This document shows, in pieces, positions 1-6,310 of a stretch of 6,971 bases of DNA. The notes beneath the pieces were generated by a model that saw nothing but the letters and a program-made list of their open reading frames with translations, did no database searches and was not told where the DNA came from. Source of the DNA: Alphaproteobacteria bacterium MarineAlpha9_Bin7 (lineage in GTDB: Bacteria > Pseudomonadota > Alphaproteobacteria > UBA7887); contig PTKD01000109.1 in the NCBI GenBank assembly GCA_002938115.1, positions 1 through 6,971 on the forward strand, in the 5' to 3' direction. A program made the position numbers and the translations under genes. Every line of letters begins with the position of its first letter. Position 1 is the stretch's first letter.

Positions 1-484
1 GGTAGCCAAGGCAATTGAAACCGTTTTAGCCGGAAAATCAGACATACTCACTCCGAATCGATTTGAGCTCAGTCGGCTAACTGGAAAACCTATCAAGACG
101 ATCATTCACGCAGTCCGCGCTCTTCGCGAGATAACCAAAATGGGGGCAAGAATAGCGCTATGTACTTCTCTGCCCTTAAACGGGAGTGATGCCATTGCCG
201 TAGTGGGATGCAACCGATCCGATGCGTGGGCCGTAGAAGTTCCTCGCTTACATGTGGAGGCCAACGGCGCAGGAGACTGTCTAGCGGCCATTTTGCTTGC
301 GAGAGTACTTAACGGGCATAATCTCCCACAAAGCATATCATTCGCCGTGTCGTCCGTTCATGACATTTTGAAATTGGCATCGACAACAGCCAATGAGTTA
401 CCGTTGGTTGCAGCGCGCGACTGCATCGTCCAACCCACCAAGCTTTTTCCGGCTGTTCGGCTGAACCCAGAGACCTACATGTAG
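1..484 (+). CDS. pdxY: Pyridoxal kinase (PdxY-like), 5'-truncated C-terminal part
   Basis: This is the last 160 codons of a plus-strand gene whose start lies left of the window; the frame begins at base 2 and ends at a TAG at 482-484. Pyridoxal kinase is a cytoplasmic ribokinase-fold enzyme that phosphorylates pyridoxal with ATP in vitamin B6 salvage. Two family features are visible: the TPNxxE segment (bases 50-67, TPNRFEL) that marks the pyridoxal/HMP kinase group, and the anion-hole motif NGAGD (bases 263-277), whose Asp (275-277) is the expected catalytic base. The tail, with VAARDCIVQP near the end, looks like PdxY rather than the HMP kinase ThiD. The open frame continues to the window edge, so the ATG at 140 is internal and not a start. 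The gene converges on asd and shares its last 10 bases with it. PdxK is a less likely alternative. The N-terminal substrate site is not visible. Confidence 0.85.
   Translation, partial: VAKAIETVLAGKSDILTPNRFELSRLTGKPIKTIIHAVRALREITKMGARIALCTSLPLNGSDAIAVVGCNRSDAWAVEVPRLHVEANGAGDCLAAILLARVLNGHNLPQSISFAVSSVHDILKLASTTANELPLVAARDCIVQPTKLFPAVRLNPETYM
475..484. other. Palindromic overlap of two convergent stop codons
   Basis: CTACATGTAG is a perfect 10-bp palindrome. Read on either strand it gives TAC ATG TAG, so pdxY and asd both end in Tyr-Met-stop and use the same ten base pairs. The tail-to-tail arrangement leaves no intergenic space, so any terminator for either gene must lie inside the other gene. 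Confidence 0.95.
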
Positions 485-1488
485 TCCTTAATCAAGGCCT
501 CTGCTATTTGCACGGAATTGAGAGCCGCGCCCTTACGCAGGTTGTCAGAAACAACCCATAGGTTCAAACCGTATTCCACCGTGGGATCCTGCCGAATCCG
601 ACTAACGTAGACACCACTTTCGCCTGCCACCTCAATAGGGGTGACATACTCCTCCTTTTCCGGGTCATCTATCACGACTATTCCTTCGGCATTTTCCAAG
701 GCCGTTCTCGCCTCGTCTGCACCAATCGGGGCATCGAATTCAACGTTAATGGACTCTGCATGGCCTACAAATACGGGCACGCGCGCGCAGGTTGCACTAA
801 CTTGAATAGCCGGATCTAAGATTTTCTGTGTTTCACGAACCATCTTTAGCTCTTCCTTTGTAGAACCATCCGGTTGAAACACATCGATGTGAGGAATCAC
901 ATTAAATGCTATTTCGCGCGTAAAATTAACAGGGCTTAAGCGCTCGTTGAAAAATACCTTTCGGGTTTGATTAAAAAGTTCATCCATCGCCCTGCGTCCA
1001 GCACCAGAAACCGACTGATAAGTCGCAACCACGACACGCCGGATTGGGGCTAAATCGTGAAGCGGCTTTAGCGCCATTACCATTTGGATAGTGGAGCAAT
1101 TCGGGTTCGCTATGATATTTCGATTGCTAAAATTCGCAAGGGCATCACGATTAACTTCGGGCACTACTAACGGAACATCCACATCCATACGAAAATAGGA
1201 TGTGTTGTCTATGACGATACACCCGGCTTCGGCCGCTCGAGGAGCGTGTTCTGCAGATGCTTTGGAGCCAGGGGAAAAAAGCGCTATGTCAAAGCCCGTG
1301 AAATCAAAATCATCAAGGGCACGCACCTTTAGTACGTCAAAATCGCCATATGATACTTCTTTACCTGCGGAGCGTGATGAGGCGACAGCTACCAACTCAT
1401 CAGCGGGAAACTCCCTCTCTGAAAGAATGCTGAGCATTTCACGCCCAACATTCCCCGTGGCTCCCACTACGGCAACTCGGTATCCCAT
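475..1488 (-). CDS. asd: Aspartate-semialdehyde dehydrogenase
   Basis: The product has 337 residues, the usual length for the short (non-enterobacterial) ASADH type. It reduces L-aspartyl-4-phosphate to aspartate semialdehyde with NADPH in the cytoplasm, the branch point toward lysine/diaminopimelate, threonine and methionine. A Rossmann nucleotide-binding loop GATGNVG lies at residues 9-15. The catalytic Cys131 is in NPNCST. Gln158 (TYQSVSGAGR), Arg236 and His243 (ARVPVFVGHAE) match the expected active-site residues, and the C-terminal DNLRKGAALNSVQIAE helix is typical. The ATG at 1486-1488 is preceded by AGGAG at 1496-1500 with 7 bases between, a strong ribosome-binding site, and the Rossmann strand begins at residue 3, so the start is secure. 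The gene follows leuB on the same strand but is separated by 335 bp, so it may have its own promoter. It ends inside the convergent pdxY gene. Confidence 0.97.
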   Translation of the reverse strand: MGYRVAVVGATGNVGREMLSILSEREFPADELVAVASSRSAGKEVSYGDFDVLKVRALDDFDFTGFDIALFSPGSKASAEHAPRAAEAGCIVIDNTSYFRMDVDVPLVVPEVNRDALANFSNRNIIANPNCSTIQMVMALKPLHDLAPIRRVVVATYQSVSGAGRRAMDELFNQTRKVFFNERLSPVNFTREIAFNVIPHIDVFQPDGSTKEELKMVRETQKILDPAIQVSATCARVPVFVGHAESINVEFDAPIGADEARTALENAEGIVVIDDPEKEEYVTPIEVAGESGVYVSRIRQDPTVEYGLNLWVVSDNLRKGAALNSVQIAEALIKDYM

Positions 1489-1495
1489 CGCTTTT

Positions 1496-1500
1496 CTCCT
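1496..1500 (-). promoter_or_regulatory. Ribosome-binding site of asd
   Basis: AGGAG on the minus strand, 7 bases ahead of the ATG. It is the clearest Shine-Dalgarno sequence in the window and fixes the asd start. Confidence 0.85.
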
Positions 1501-1603
1501 GTCCGCGGTCTAACGCACCAGACTACCCAAAAATACGAAACATGCGATCGAAATTAAGATGGGCCGACGAGCCACACTTCACTGGATCTTCGCACTTTTA
1601 CGG

Positions 1604-1620
1604 AAAAGACCGGAACGGTC
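1604..1620 (-). terminator. Weak terminator-like hairpin between leuB and asd
   Basis: On the minus strand the transcript would read GACCG-UUC-CGGUC-UUUU: a perfect 5-bp, mostly G/C stem (1616-1620 with 1608-1612), a 3-base loop (1613-1615) and four U residues (1604-1607) before CC. This is the right orientation to end a leuB transcript about 200 bases after its stop codon. The stem and the U run are both short, so it would be a weak terminator, or the match may be chance. Confidence 0.35.
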
Positions 1621-1823
1621 GATTGCTTGCACGGCAACTATTATGGATAGATAAGTAAGCATTGATTTCGATGCAACGTTAACTCTGCTTTCAAAGGCAA
1701 TCATCCTTACACGCAGATATATTGTCCAACTACCTTACCGCCAGAACTCACGACGTGATACCGAATGGCTTCTACAACATCAAAATAGACATATTAACGC
1801 AGGAAGCTCTCTATCTTTCTTTT

Positions 1824-2936
1824 TTACACCGTTAGCTTATCAAGCTCCTCGACAAGCGCATCTCCCATTGCTGTAGTTGAAACCCTCGTCATGCCTTTCT
1901 GCATAATATCATCGGTACGTAAACCACTGGCGAGCAATTTGGAAACCCCCGCTTCTATCAAAGCCGCGTCTTCAGGTAAGTCGAAGGAATATCGGAGTGC
2001 CATCGCAAATGATAATAGCATAGCAATCGGATTTGCTTTCCCTTGCCCCGCTATATCAGGTGCACTCCCGTGAACCGGCTCGTACAACGCTAGACGACGT
2101 CCTGATACGTCGGGTGCCCCAAGAGAGGCCGACGGTAACATCCCCAGCGAGCCCGTCAGCATGGCGGCAACATCCGACAAAATATCCCCAAACAAATTGG
2201 AAGTAACGAGCACATCAAATTGTTTTGGCCGTCGTACTAATTGCATCGCAGCGTTGTCGGCATACATATGGTGAATCGGAATGCCGGGAAATTCCCGATC
2301 CCGCAGTGCTTGCATATCCTCTCGCCACATCTGGCCACTTTCCATCACGTTTGCTTTGTCAACCGAATGAACAAAACCTTTGCGTTTTTCTGCAAGTTCA
2401 AACGCTACCCGGCCAACACGCTCCACCTCTGAAGTTGTGTAGACCTCCGTGTTGACGCCGCGGCGTTCACCGTCCCCCAATTTCTCTATGCCCCTTGGTT
2501 CCCCAAAATAAATGCCGCCTGTGAGTTCGCGCAATATGAGGATATCCAGCCCCCGAACCAGCTCAGGTTTAAGACTGGAGGCATCGATCAATCCATCAAA
2601 TACTACGGCCGGGCGTAAATTGGCAAATAACCCCATATCCTTACGCAGTCGAAGAAGGCCCCGTTCCGGCTTGATAGAGAAATCTAGATTGTCCCACCTC
2701 GGGCCGCCCACCGCACCGAACAAAACGGCGTCTGATTGCATCGACTGCTCAACAACCTCATCAGTCACTGGTGTTCCGTGCGCCTCATAGGATGCTCCAC
2801 CCACAAGACCCTCTGTTACGTCAAAACCAACTGCACGCCTACGGTCAAACCAGTCAATGACTCGGTGCACCTCTCCCATTACCTCTGGGCCAATCCCATC
2901 ACCCGGCAAAACAAGAAGACGTTTGTTACTCGCCAT
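1824..2936 (-). CDS. leuB: 3-isopropylmalate dehydrogenase
   Basis: The product has 370 residues, normal for LeuB. It oxidatively decarboxylates (2R,3S)-3-isopropylmalate with NAD+ to 2-oxoisocaproate, the last step before transamination to leucine; family members are cytoplasmic homodimers needing Mg2+ or Mn2+. Visible features in order: LPGDGIGPEV (residues 10-19); substrate-binding arginines Arg98 (LRLRK), Arg108 (NLRP) and Arg136 (RELTGG); Tyr143; Lys194 (SVDKANVM); metal-binding Asp226, Asp251 and Asp255 (the last two in the signature NLFGDILSD...TGSLGMLPSAS, 247-271); and the NAD-loop stretch EPVHGSAPDIAG (286-297). These separate it from isocitrate and tartrate dehydrogenases. The ATG has AAGGAT 9 bases upstream. 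It lies 25 bases after the leuD stop, so it is very likely cotranscribed with leuC and leuD. Confidence 0.97.
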   Translation of the reverse strand: MASNKRLLVLPGDGIGPEVMGEVHRVIDWFDRRRAVGFDVTEGLVGGASYEAHGTPVTDEVVEQSMQSDAVLFGAVGGPRWDNLDFSIKPERGLLRLRKDMGLFANLRPAVVFDGLIDASSLKPELVRGLDILILRELTGGIYFGEPRGIEKLGDGERRGVNTEVYTTSEVERVGRVAFELAEKRKGFVHSVDKANVMESGQMWREDMQALRDREFPGIPIHHMYADNAAMQLVRRPKQFDVLVTSNLFGDILSDVAAMLTGSLGMLPSASLGAPDVSGRRLALYEPVHGSAPDIAGQGKANPIAMLLSFAMALRYSFDLPEDAALIEAGVSKLLASGLRTDDIMQKGMTRVSTTAMGDALVEELDKLTV

Positions 2937-2961
2937 GTATCAGCAATCCTTAAAGTTCCAA

Positions 2962-3567
2962 TCAAAGCCAGGGATATTGCACACTTCGTTTTTGTTCAAA
3001 CGTCTCAATTTTTGCAATTTTTTCGAGTGTAAGTCCAATATCATCCAAGCCATTGAACAAACAATGTTTACGAAATGGGTCAATTTCAAATTCAAACAAC
3101 TCGCCATTCGGGCCTGTGACCAGTTGGTTGTCGAGATCAACAGTAAAGATGGCGTTTGCCCCAGATTCTGCCCCTTCTAGAAGCGTGCTTACTTGTTCTT
3201 CCGGCAGGCTGACCGGCAGAATTCCGTTCTTAAAACAGTTGTTATAAAAAATATCTGCAAAACTCGGTGCGATAATGCAGCTAATCCCAAAATCAAGGAT
3301 CGCCCAAGGTGCGTGCTCCCGGCTGGACCCACACCCAAAATTGTCACCAGCCACGAGTATCTTTGCATTCCGATAGGCCGACTGATTGAGCACAAACCCC
3401 GCAACCTCGGATCCGTCGGGGTTGTATCGGAGGTCATTGAAAAGGAACTCCCCTAGCCCAGTACGCTTGATAGTCTTAAGAAATTGCTTGGGAATAATTC
3501 GATCAGTGTCAACATTAATCATTCGCAAAGGTGCGGCGACGCCAGTGAGAGTAGTAAATTTATCCAT
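2962..3567 (-). CDS. leuD: 3-isopropylmalate dehydratase, small subunit
   Basis: The product has 201 residues from the chosen start, the same length as E. coli LeuD. It pairs with LeuC to form isopropylmalate isomerase, which converts 2-isopropylmalate to 3-isopropylmalate through a dehydrated intermediate. It is the swivelling aconitase domain 4 as a separate chain. Diagnostic motifs are NVDTDRIIPKQFL (residues 18-30), GDNFGCGSSREHAPWAI (74-90, the substrate-contacting GCGSSREH loop), PSFADIFYNNCFKNGILPV (101-119) and the C-terminal FRKHCLFNGLDDIGLT (165-180). An ATG seven codons further upstream (3588) is in frame, but I chose the one at 3565-3567. It has AAGGGCGG just ahead of it, and family members begin with MDKFxxLTG-like sequence. 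The gene sits 62 bases after leuC and 25 bases before leuB. Confidence 0.96.
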   Translation of the reverse strand: MDKFTTLTGVAAPLRMINVDTDRIIPKQFLKTIKRTGLGEFLFNDLRYNPDGSEVAGFVLNQSAYRNAKILVAGDNFGCGSSREHAPWAILDFGISCIIAPSFADIFYNNCFKNGILPVSLPEEQVSTLLEGAESGANAIFTVDLDNQLVTGPNGELFEFEIDPFRKHCLFNGLDDIGLTLEKIAKIETFEQKRSVQYPWL

Positions 3568-3571
3568 AATT

Positions 3572-3579
3572 CCGCCCTT
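3572..3579 (-). promoter_or_regulatory. Ribosome-binding site deciding the leuD start
   Basis: AAGGGCGG on the minus strand lies 4 bases ahead of the ATG at 3565-3567 and inside the seven-codon extension that would follow from the upstream ATG. It therefore favours the shorter 201-residue LeuD. Confidence 0.65.
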
Positions 3580-3596
3580 GCTATGCACGTAGTATA

Positions 3597-3616
3597 TCCA
3601 GAGCTAACACTCTGAA
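3597..3616 (-). other. Intercistronic hairpin between leuC and leuD
   Basis: The minus-strand transcript can pair UUCAGAG (3616-3610) with CUCUGGA (3603-3597), a 7-bp stem including one G-U pair, around a 6-base loop (3609-3604). No U run follows, so it does not look like a terminator. A role in mRNA processing or in setting the LeuC:LeuD ratio is possible but is only inference. Confidence 0.4.
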
Positions 3617-3629
3617 TTGGGCAACACAG

Positions 3630-5042
3630 TTATTTATCAATCAAATCCCGGACGTCTGTAATGTGACCAGTCACAGCTGCAGCTGCAGCCATCGCCGGGC
3701 TCATCAAATGGGTTCGCCCTCCCCGTCCTTGTCGGCCTTCAAAATTTCGATTCGAAGTGGATGCACAACGCTCTCCAGGCTCTAATCGATCTGCATTCAT
3801 GGCGAGACACATGGAACAACCTGGCTCGCGCCACTCAAAACCGGCATCCACGAAAATTTTATCAAGCCCTTCTTCCTCCGCTTCCTCCTTAACCAAACCA
3901 GAGCCAGGAACAATCATCGCTCCAACACCCTGAGCTACCTGCCGACCTGCAGCGACAGCGGCAGCTTCACGCAAATCCTCTATCCGACCATTTGTGCAAG
4001 AACCTATAAACACACGATCAATCGGAACCTCGGCAAGAGGGGTTCCTGGCACAAGGTCCATATACGACAACGACCTCTCCAGCGATGTTCGACGACCTGC
4101 GTCAACTTCACTCTCCGGATTTGGCACCCTACTAGTAACGGGGAGAGTATCCTGGGGGCTTGTCCCCCAAGTCACGTGTGGCACTAGGTCGTCCGCGTCT
4201 AAACTTATTTCTCGATCGTACACCGCGTTTTCATCCGACGGCAGTGCCCGCCAATCCGCTATTGCTAGCTCCCAGGCGCCGCCCTTTGGTGACATTTCCC
4301 GGCCTAAAAGGTATTCAAATGTGACCTCGTCGGGAGCAATCAGACCCGCACGTGCGCCAGCCTCAACAGACATGTTGCAAACCGTCATACGTCCTTCCAT
4401 AGACAGTTCTTTGATTGCCGGACCCGCATATTCAATCACGTGACCCGTAGCACCGGCGGTCCCAATTTGAGCAATAATCGACAGAATTACGTCCTTGGCC
4501 GTAACACCCGTGCCGCACCGGCCATCGACCGTAATTCGCATATTTTGGGGCCTTTTCTGTATCAAAGTCTGAGTCGCCAGTACATGCTCAACCTCACTGG
4601 TGCCTATGCCAAACGCGAGTGCCCCACATGCACCGTGCGTCGATGTGTGGCTATCGCCACACACGATTGTCGCACCAGGCAGCGTAAAACCAAGTTCTGG
4701 CCCGATTATGTGCACGATTCCCTGGCGAGAATCGTTCAACGGCAAATAAGGCACACCAAACTCAGAGACATTCCGTTCTAACGTTTCCACCTGAATTCGT
4801 GACGTCTCTTCCGTGATTCCAGCAGCGCGATTGATAGTGGGAATGTTGTGATCAGCAACCGCAAGTGTCCCTTCAGGGCACCGCACCCCACGCCCTGCTA
4901 CACGCAAACCTTCAAACGCCTGTGGGCTGGTTACTTCGTGAACTAAGTGCCTATCGATATAAATTAGGCACGTGCCGTCGTCTTGTTCATGAACAAGATG
5001 CCCGTCCCAAATTTTATCGAACAACGTTCTCGGGAGATTCAT
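3630..5042 (-). CDS. leuC: 3-isopropylmalate dehydratase, large subunit
   Basis: The product has 470 residues, close to the 466 of E. coli LeuC. It is the catalytic, [4Fe-4S]-carrying subunit of isopropylmalate isomerase and works with LeuD, encoded immediately downstream. The three cluster cysteines are visible: Cys349 in FIGSCTNGRI (346-354) and Cys409/Cys412 in PGCSMCLAMN (407-416). Other aconitase-family landmarks are DHNIPT (64-69), the CGDSHTSTHGACGALAFGIG segment (128-147), NMSVEAGARAGLIAPDE (223-239) and the C-terminal STSNRNFEGRQGRGG (428-442). SNRNFEGRQG is typical of LeuC rather than aconitase or homoaconitase. AGGTGG (5047-5052) lies 4 bases before the ATG. The gene starts only 27 bases after the rplS stop, with no room for a leucine leader peptide and attenuator of the enterobacterial kind, which suggests read-through from rplS. 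The Ala-rich stretch near the C-terminus is normal. Confidence 0.97.
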   Translation of the reverse strand: MNLPRTLFDKIWDGHLVHEQDDGTCLIYIDRHLVHEVTSPQAFEGLRVAGRGVRCPEGTLAVADHNIPTINRAAGITEETSRIQVETLERNVSEFGVPYLPLNDSRQGIVHIIGPELGFTLPGATIVCGDSHTSTHGACGALAFGIGTSEVEHVLATQTLIQKRPQNMRITVDGRCGTGVTAKDVILSIIAQIGTAGATGHVIEYAGPAIKELSMEGRMTVCNMSVEAGARAGLIAPDEVTFEYLLGREMSPKGGAWELAIADWRALPSDENAVYDREISLDADDLVPHVTWGTSPQDTLPVTSRVPNPESEVDAGRRTSLERSLSYMDLVPGTPLAEVPIDRVFIGSCTNGRIEDLREAAAVAAGRQVAQGVGAMIVPGSGLVKEEAEEEGLDKIFVDAGFEWREPGCSMCLAMNADRLEPGERCASTSNRNFEGRQGRGGRTHLMSPAMAAAAAVTGHITDVRDLIDK

Positions 5043-5069
5043 TAAACCACCTACAGGAAGCTGTGTGAC

Positions 5070-5501
5070 TCAGGATTCTGGATCTGCCGTAGCCTTACCC
5101 TTTGTGGGTCCTGACGTTTTCTTAGATCCCTTTGTCCGTCGATCTTCCCGTTTCTCCGCAATCCTTGCGGATTTCCCAGTGCGCCCACGCAGATAATAGA
5201 GCTTAGCCTGACGGACGTCACCCCTACGCACCAGCTCGATACCCTGGATGAGAGGCGAATAAAGTTGGAACACCCGCTCCACGCCCTCGCCATAACTCAT
5301 TTTGCGCAGTGTAAACGACGAGTTAAGGCCTCGACTTGATCGCGCAATGCACACACCTTCGAATGCCTGCAATCGTTCGCGGGTGCCCTCGACCACACGA
5401 ACTTGCACGCGCACCGTGTCTCCCGGACCGAACACAGGAATATCCTTTCCGTCCGTTAGTTTCGCAATTTCTTCGCGCTCAATCTGTTCAATTGTGTTCA
5501 T
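5070..5501 (-). CDS. rplS: 50S ribosomal protein L19
   Basis: The product has 143 residues from the chosen start. L19 sits at the 30S/50S interface. The core matches L19: N-terminal helix MNTIEQIEREEIAKL, the FGPGDTVRVQVRVVEG strand region (24-39), RLQAFEGVCIARSSRGLNSS (43-62), and the signature RRGDVRQAKLYYLRGRTGKS (92-111). After residue 114 comes a charged Lys/Arg-rich tail of about 29 residues ending in PES. This makes it longer than the roughly 115-residue enterobacterial L19; such tails are common in alphaproteobacteria. An upstream in-frame ATG (5546) would add 15 residues with no L19 similarity and has no ribosome-binding site, so I chose the ATG at 5499-5501. It lies 74 bases after trmD and 27 bases before leuC. 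Confidence 0.95.
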   Translation of the reverse strand: MNTIEQIEREEIAKLTDGKDIPVFGPGDTVRVQVRVVEGTRERLQAFEGVCIARSSRGLNSSFTLRKMSYGEGVERVFQLYSPLIQGIELVRRGDVRQAKLYYLRGRTGKSARIAEKREDRRTKGSKKTSGPTKGKATADPES

Positions 5502-5563
5502 GAACTCAACCCCGCTTTGCCAACCTGGACAATGACTGGTGGTCAACCCAAGTTCGCGTTTTC

Positions 5564-5572
5564 AATATAACA
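5564..5572 (-). promoter_or_regulatory. Candidate extended -10 promoter ahead of rplS
   Basis: On the minus strand TGTTATATT fits an extended -10 element (TGn followed by TATATT, 5 of 6 to TATAAT). It lies at the trmD stop and about 60 bases before the rplS ATG. Transcription would start near 5557 and give a leader of roughly 55 bases. I see no good -35 box. It is a consensus match only. Confidence 0.3.
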
Positions 5573-5575
5573 CCT

Positions 5576-6310
5576 TCAGTTAGTGCGGTCGTTTAGCAAA
5601 CGGTATCGCTGCCACATATCTGGACGACGCTCCTGCGTCACCCTCTCTGCCTCACGACGACGCCAAGTCTTAATCCACTCATGGTCCCCAGACATAAGTG
5701 CCGCTGGGACCTCTTTCCCCTGCCAGAGCTGAGGTCGTGTGAAATGTGGATATTCCAATAATTCGTGCTCGAAACTCTCCTCAACGACGGCATCTGGGTT
5801 GCCGACGACGCCGGGCAATAAACGTATGCATCCATCGATCAATGCTATAGCAGCTGGCTCACCGCTCGACATCACAAAATCACCAACACTAACCTCTTCC
5901 ATAGCTCGCGCCTCGATCACACGCTGATCAATTCCCTCGAACCGACCACAAAGAACAATAACTCCGGCGCCTGCGGCCCACCTCTGGATACGAGATTGAG
6001 TCACTGGCAGGCCTCGCGGCGTCAAGCAAATCCGCGCCAAGTCCCTGTCCGAATGGCCGCCGTCATCCAGTGCAGAATCTATGGCCGCCGCGGCAACATC
6101 AGGCCGCAGAACCATGCCTGGGCCGCCACCATAAGGTGCGTCGTCCACGGCACCGTGTTTATCGCGTGCAAAATTGCGAATGTCTACTGTTTTCAAGGAC
6201 CAAAGACCTCTCTCCAATGCGGTTCCCGCAAGGCTGTGGCCCAGTGGCCCAGGGAACAGATTAGGGAACAGGGTCAATACATGAGCGGTCCACGGTTTAG
6301 AATATGTCAT
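5576..6310 (-). CDS. trmD: tRNA (guanine-N1)-methyltransferase TrmD
   Basis: The product has 244 residues, normal length. It methylates N1 of G37 next to the anticodon in tRNAs reading CUN, CCN and CGG, using S-adenosylmethionine, and so prevents +1 frameshifting. It belongs to the trefoil-knot SPOUT family and acts as a dimer. Motifs: LTLFPNLFPGPLGHS (12-26), VDDAPYGGGPGMVLRP (55-70), the knot region LCGRFEGIDQRVIE (120-133), SVGDFVMSSGEPAA (141-154), and the C-terminal tRNA-binding part with LLEYPHFTRP and SGDHEWIKTWRR. Arg163 aligns with E. coli Arg154. The position of the E. coli catalytic Asp169 is Glu178 here (EESF), a conservative change. The ATG overlaps the rimM stop as ATGA (6307-6310) and no clear Shine-Dalgarno sequence is present, so translation is probably coupled to rimM. 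Confidence 0.97.
   Translation of the reverse strand: MTYSKPWTAHVLTLFPNLFPGPLGHSLAGTALERGLWSLKTVDIRNFARDKHGAVDDAPYGGGPGMVLRPDVAAAAIDSALDDGGHSDRDLARICLTPRGLPVTQSRIQRWAAGAGVIVLCGRFEGIDQRVIEARAMEEVSVGDFVMSSGEPAAIALIDGCIRLLPGVVGNPDAVVEESFEHELLEYPHFTRPQLWQGKEVPAALMSGDHEWIKTWRRREAERVTQERRPDMWQRYRLLNDRTN

Larger units (their letters stand above)
1489..1823. other. 335-bp intergenic region between leuB and asd
   Basis: This is the only gap longer than 300 bases in the window. It lies downstream of leuB and upstream of asd, both minus strand. No tRNA, riboswitch-like architecture or convincing gene is visible. It holds a short terminator-like hairpin (1604-1620) and the asd ribosome-binding site (1496-1500). 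TTGCAT-17-TATCTA on the minus strand is only a 3/6 plus 3/6 match to sigma-70 boxes, so I cannot place a promoter with confidence. A promoter for asd somewhere here is an inference from the gap length. Confidence 0.6.

Noticed and set aside
1559..1654. A 31-codon plus-strand reading frame in the same gap
   Set aside because: It has no ribosome-binding site and no recognisable domain, and it lies antisense to the surrounding transcription.
1579..1662. A 27-codon minus-strand reading frame in the leuB-asd gap with a hydrophobic start (MLTYLSIIVAV)
   Set aside because: It has no Shine-Dalgarno sequence, spans the terminator-like hairpin and is short enough to occur by chance. I cannot support it as a small membrane protein without conservation data.
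1489..1823. Possible lysine riboswitch or other aptamer upstream of asd
   Set aside because: Asd is sometimes controlled by a lysine riboswitch in other phyla, but I see no multi-helix architecture or conserved aptamer core in this gap.
2225..3592. Several plus-strand open frames of 60-110 codons opposite leuB and leuD
   Set aside because: They are antisense shadows of clearly conserved genes and have no protein-family features or ribosome-binding sites of note.
3674..3685. 12-bp palindromic repeat CAGCTGCAGCTG
   Set aside because: It lies inside leuC and is explained by a run of alanine codons (AMAAAAAV) near the C-terminus.
5502..5546. N-terminal extension of L19 from the ATG at 5544-5546
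   Set aside because: The 15 added residues do not resemble L19 and no ribosome-binding site precedes that ATG. The internal MNTIEQIE start matches the family.
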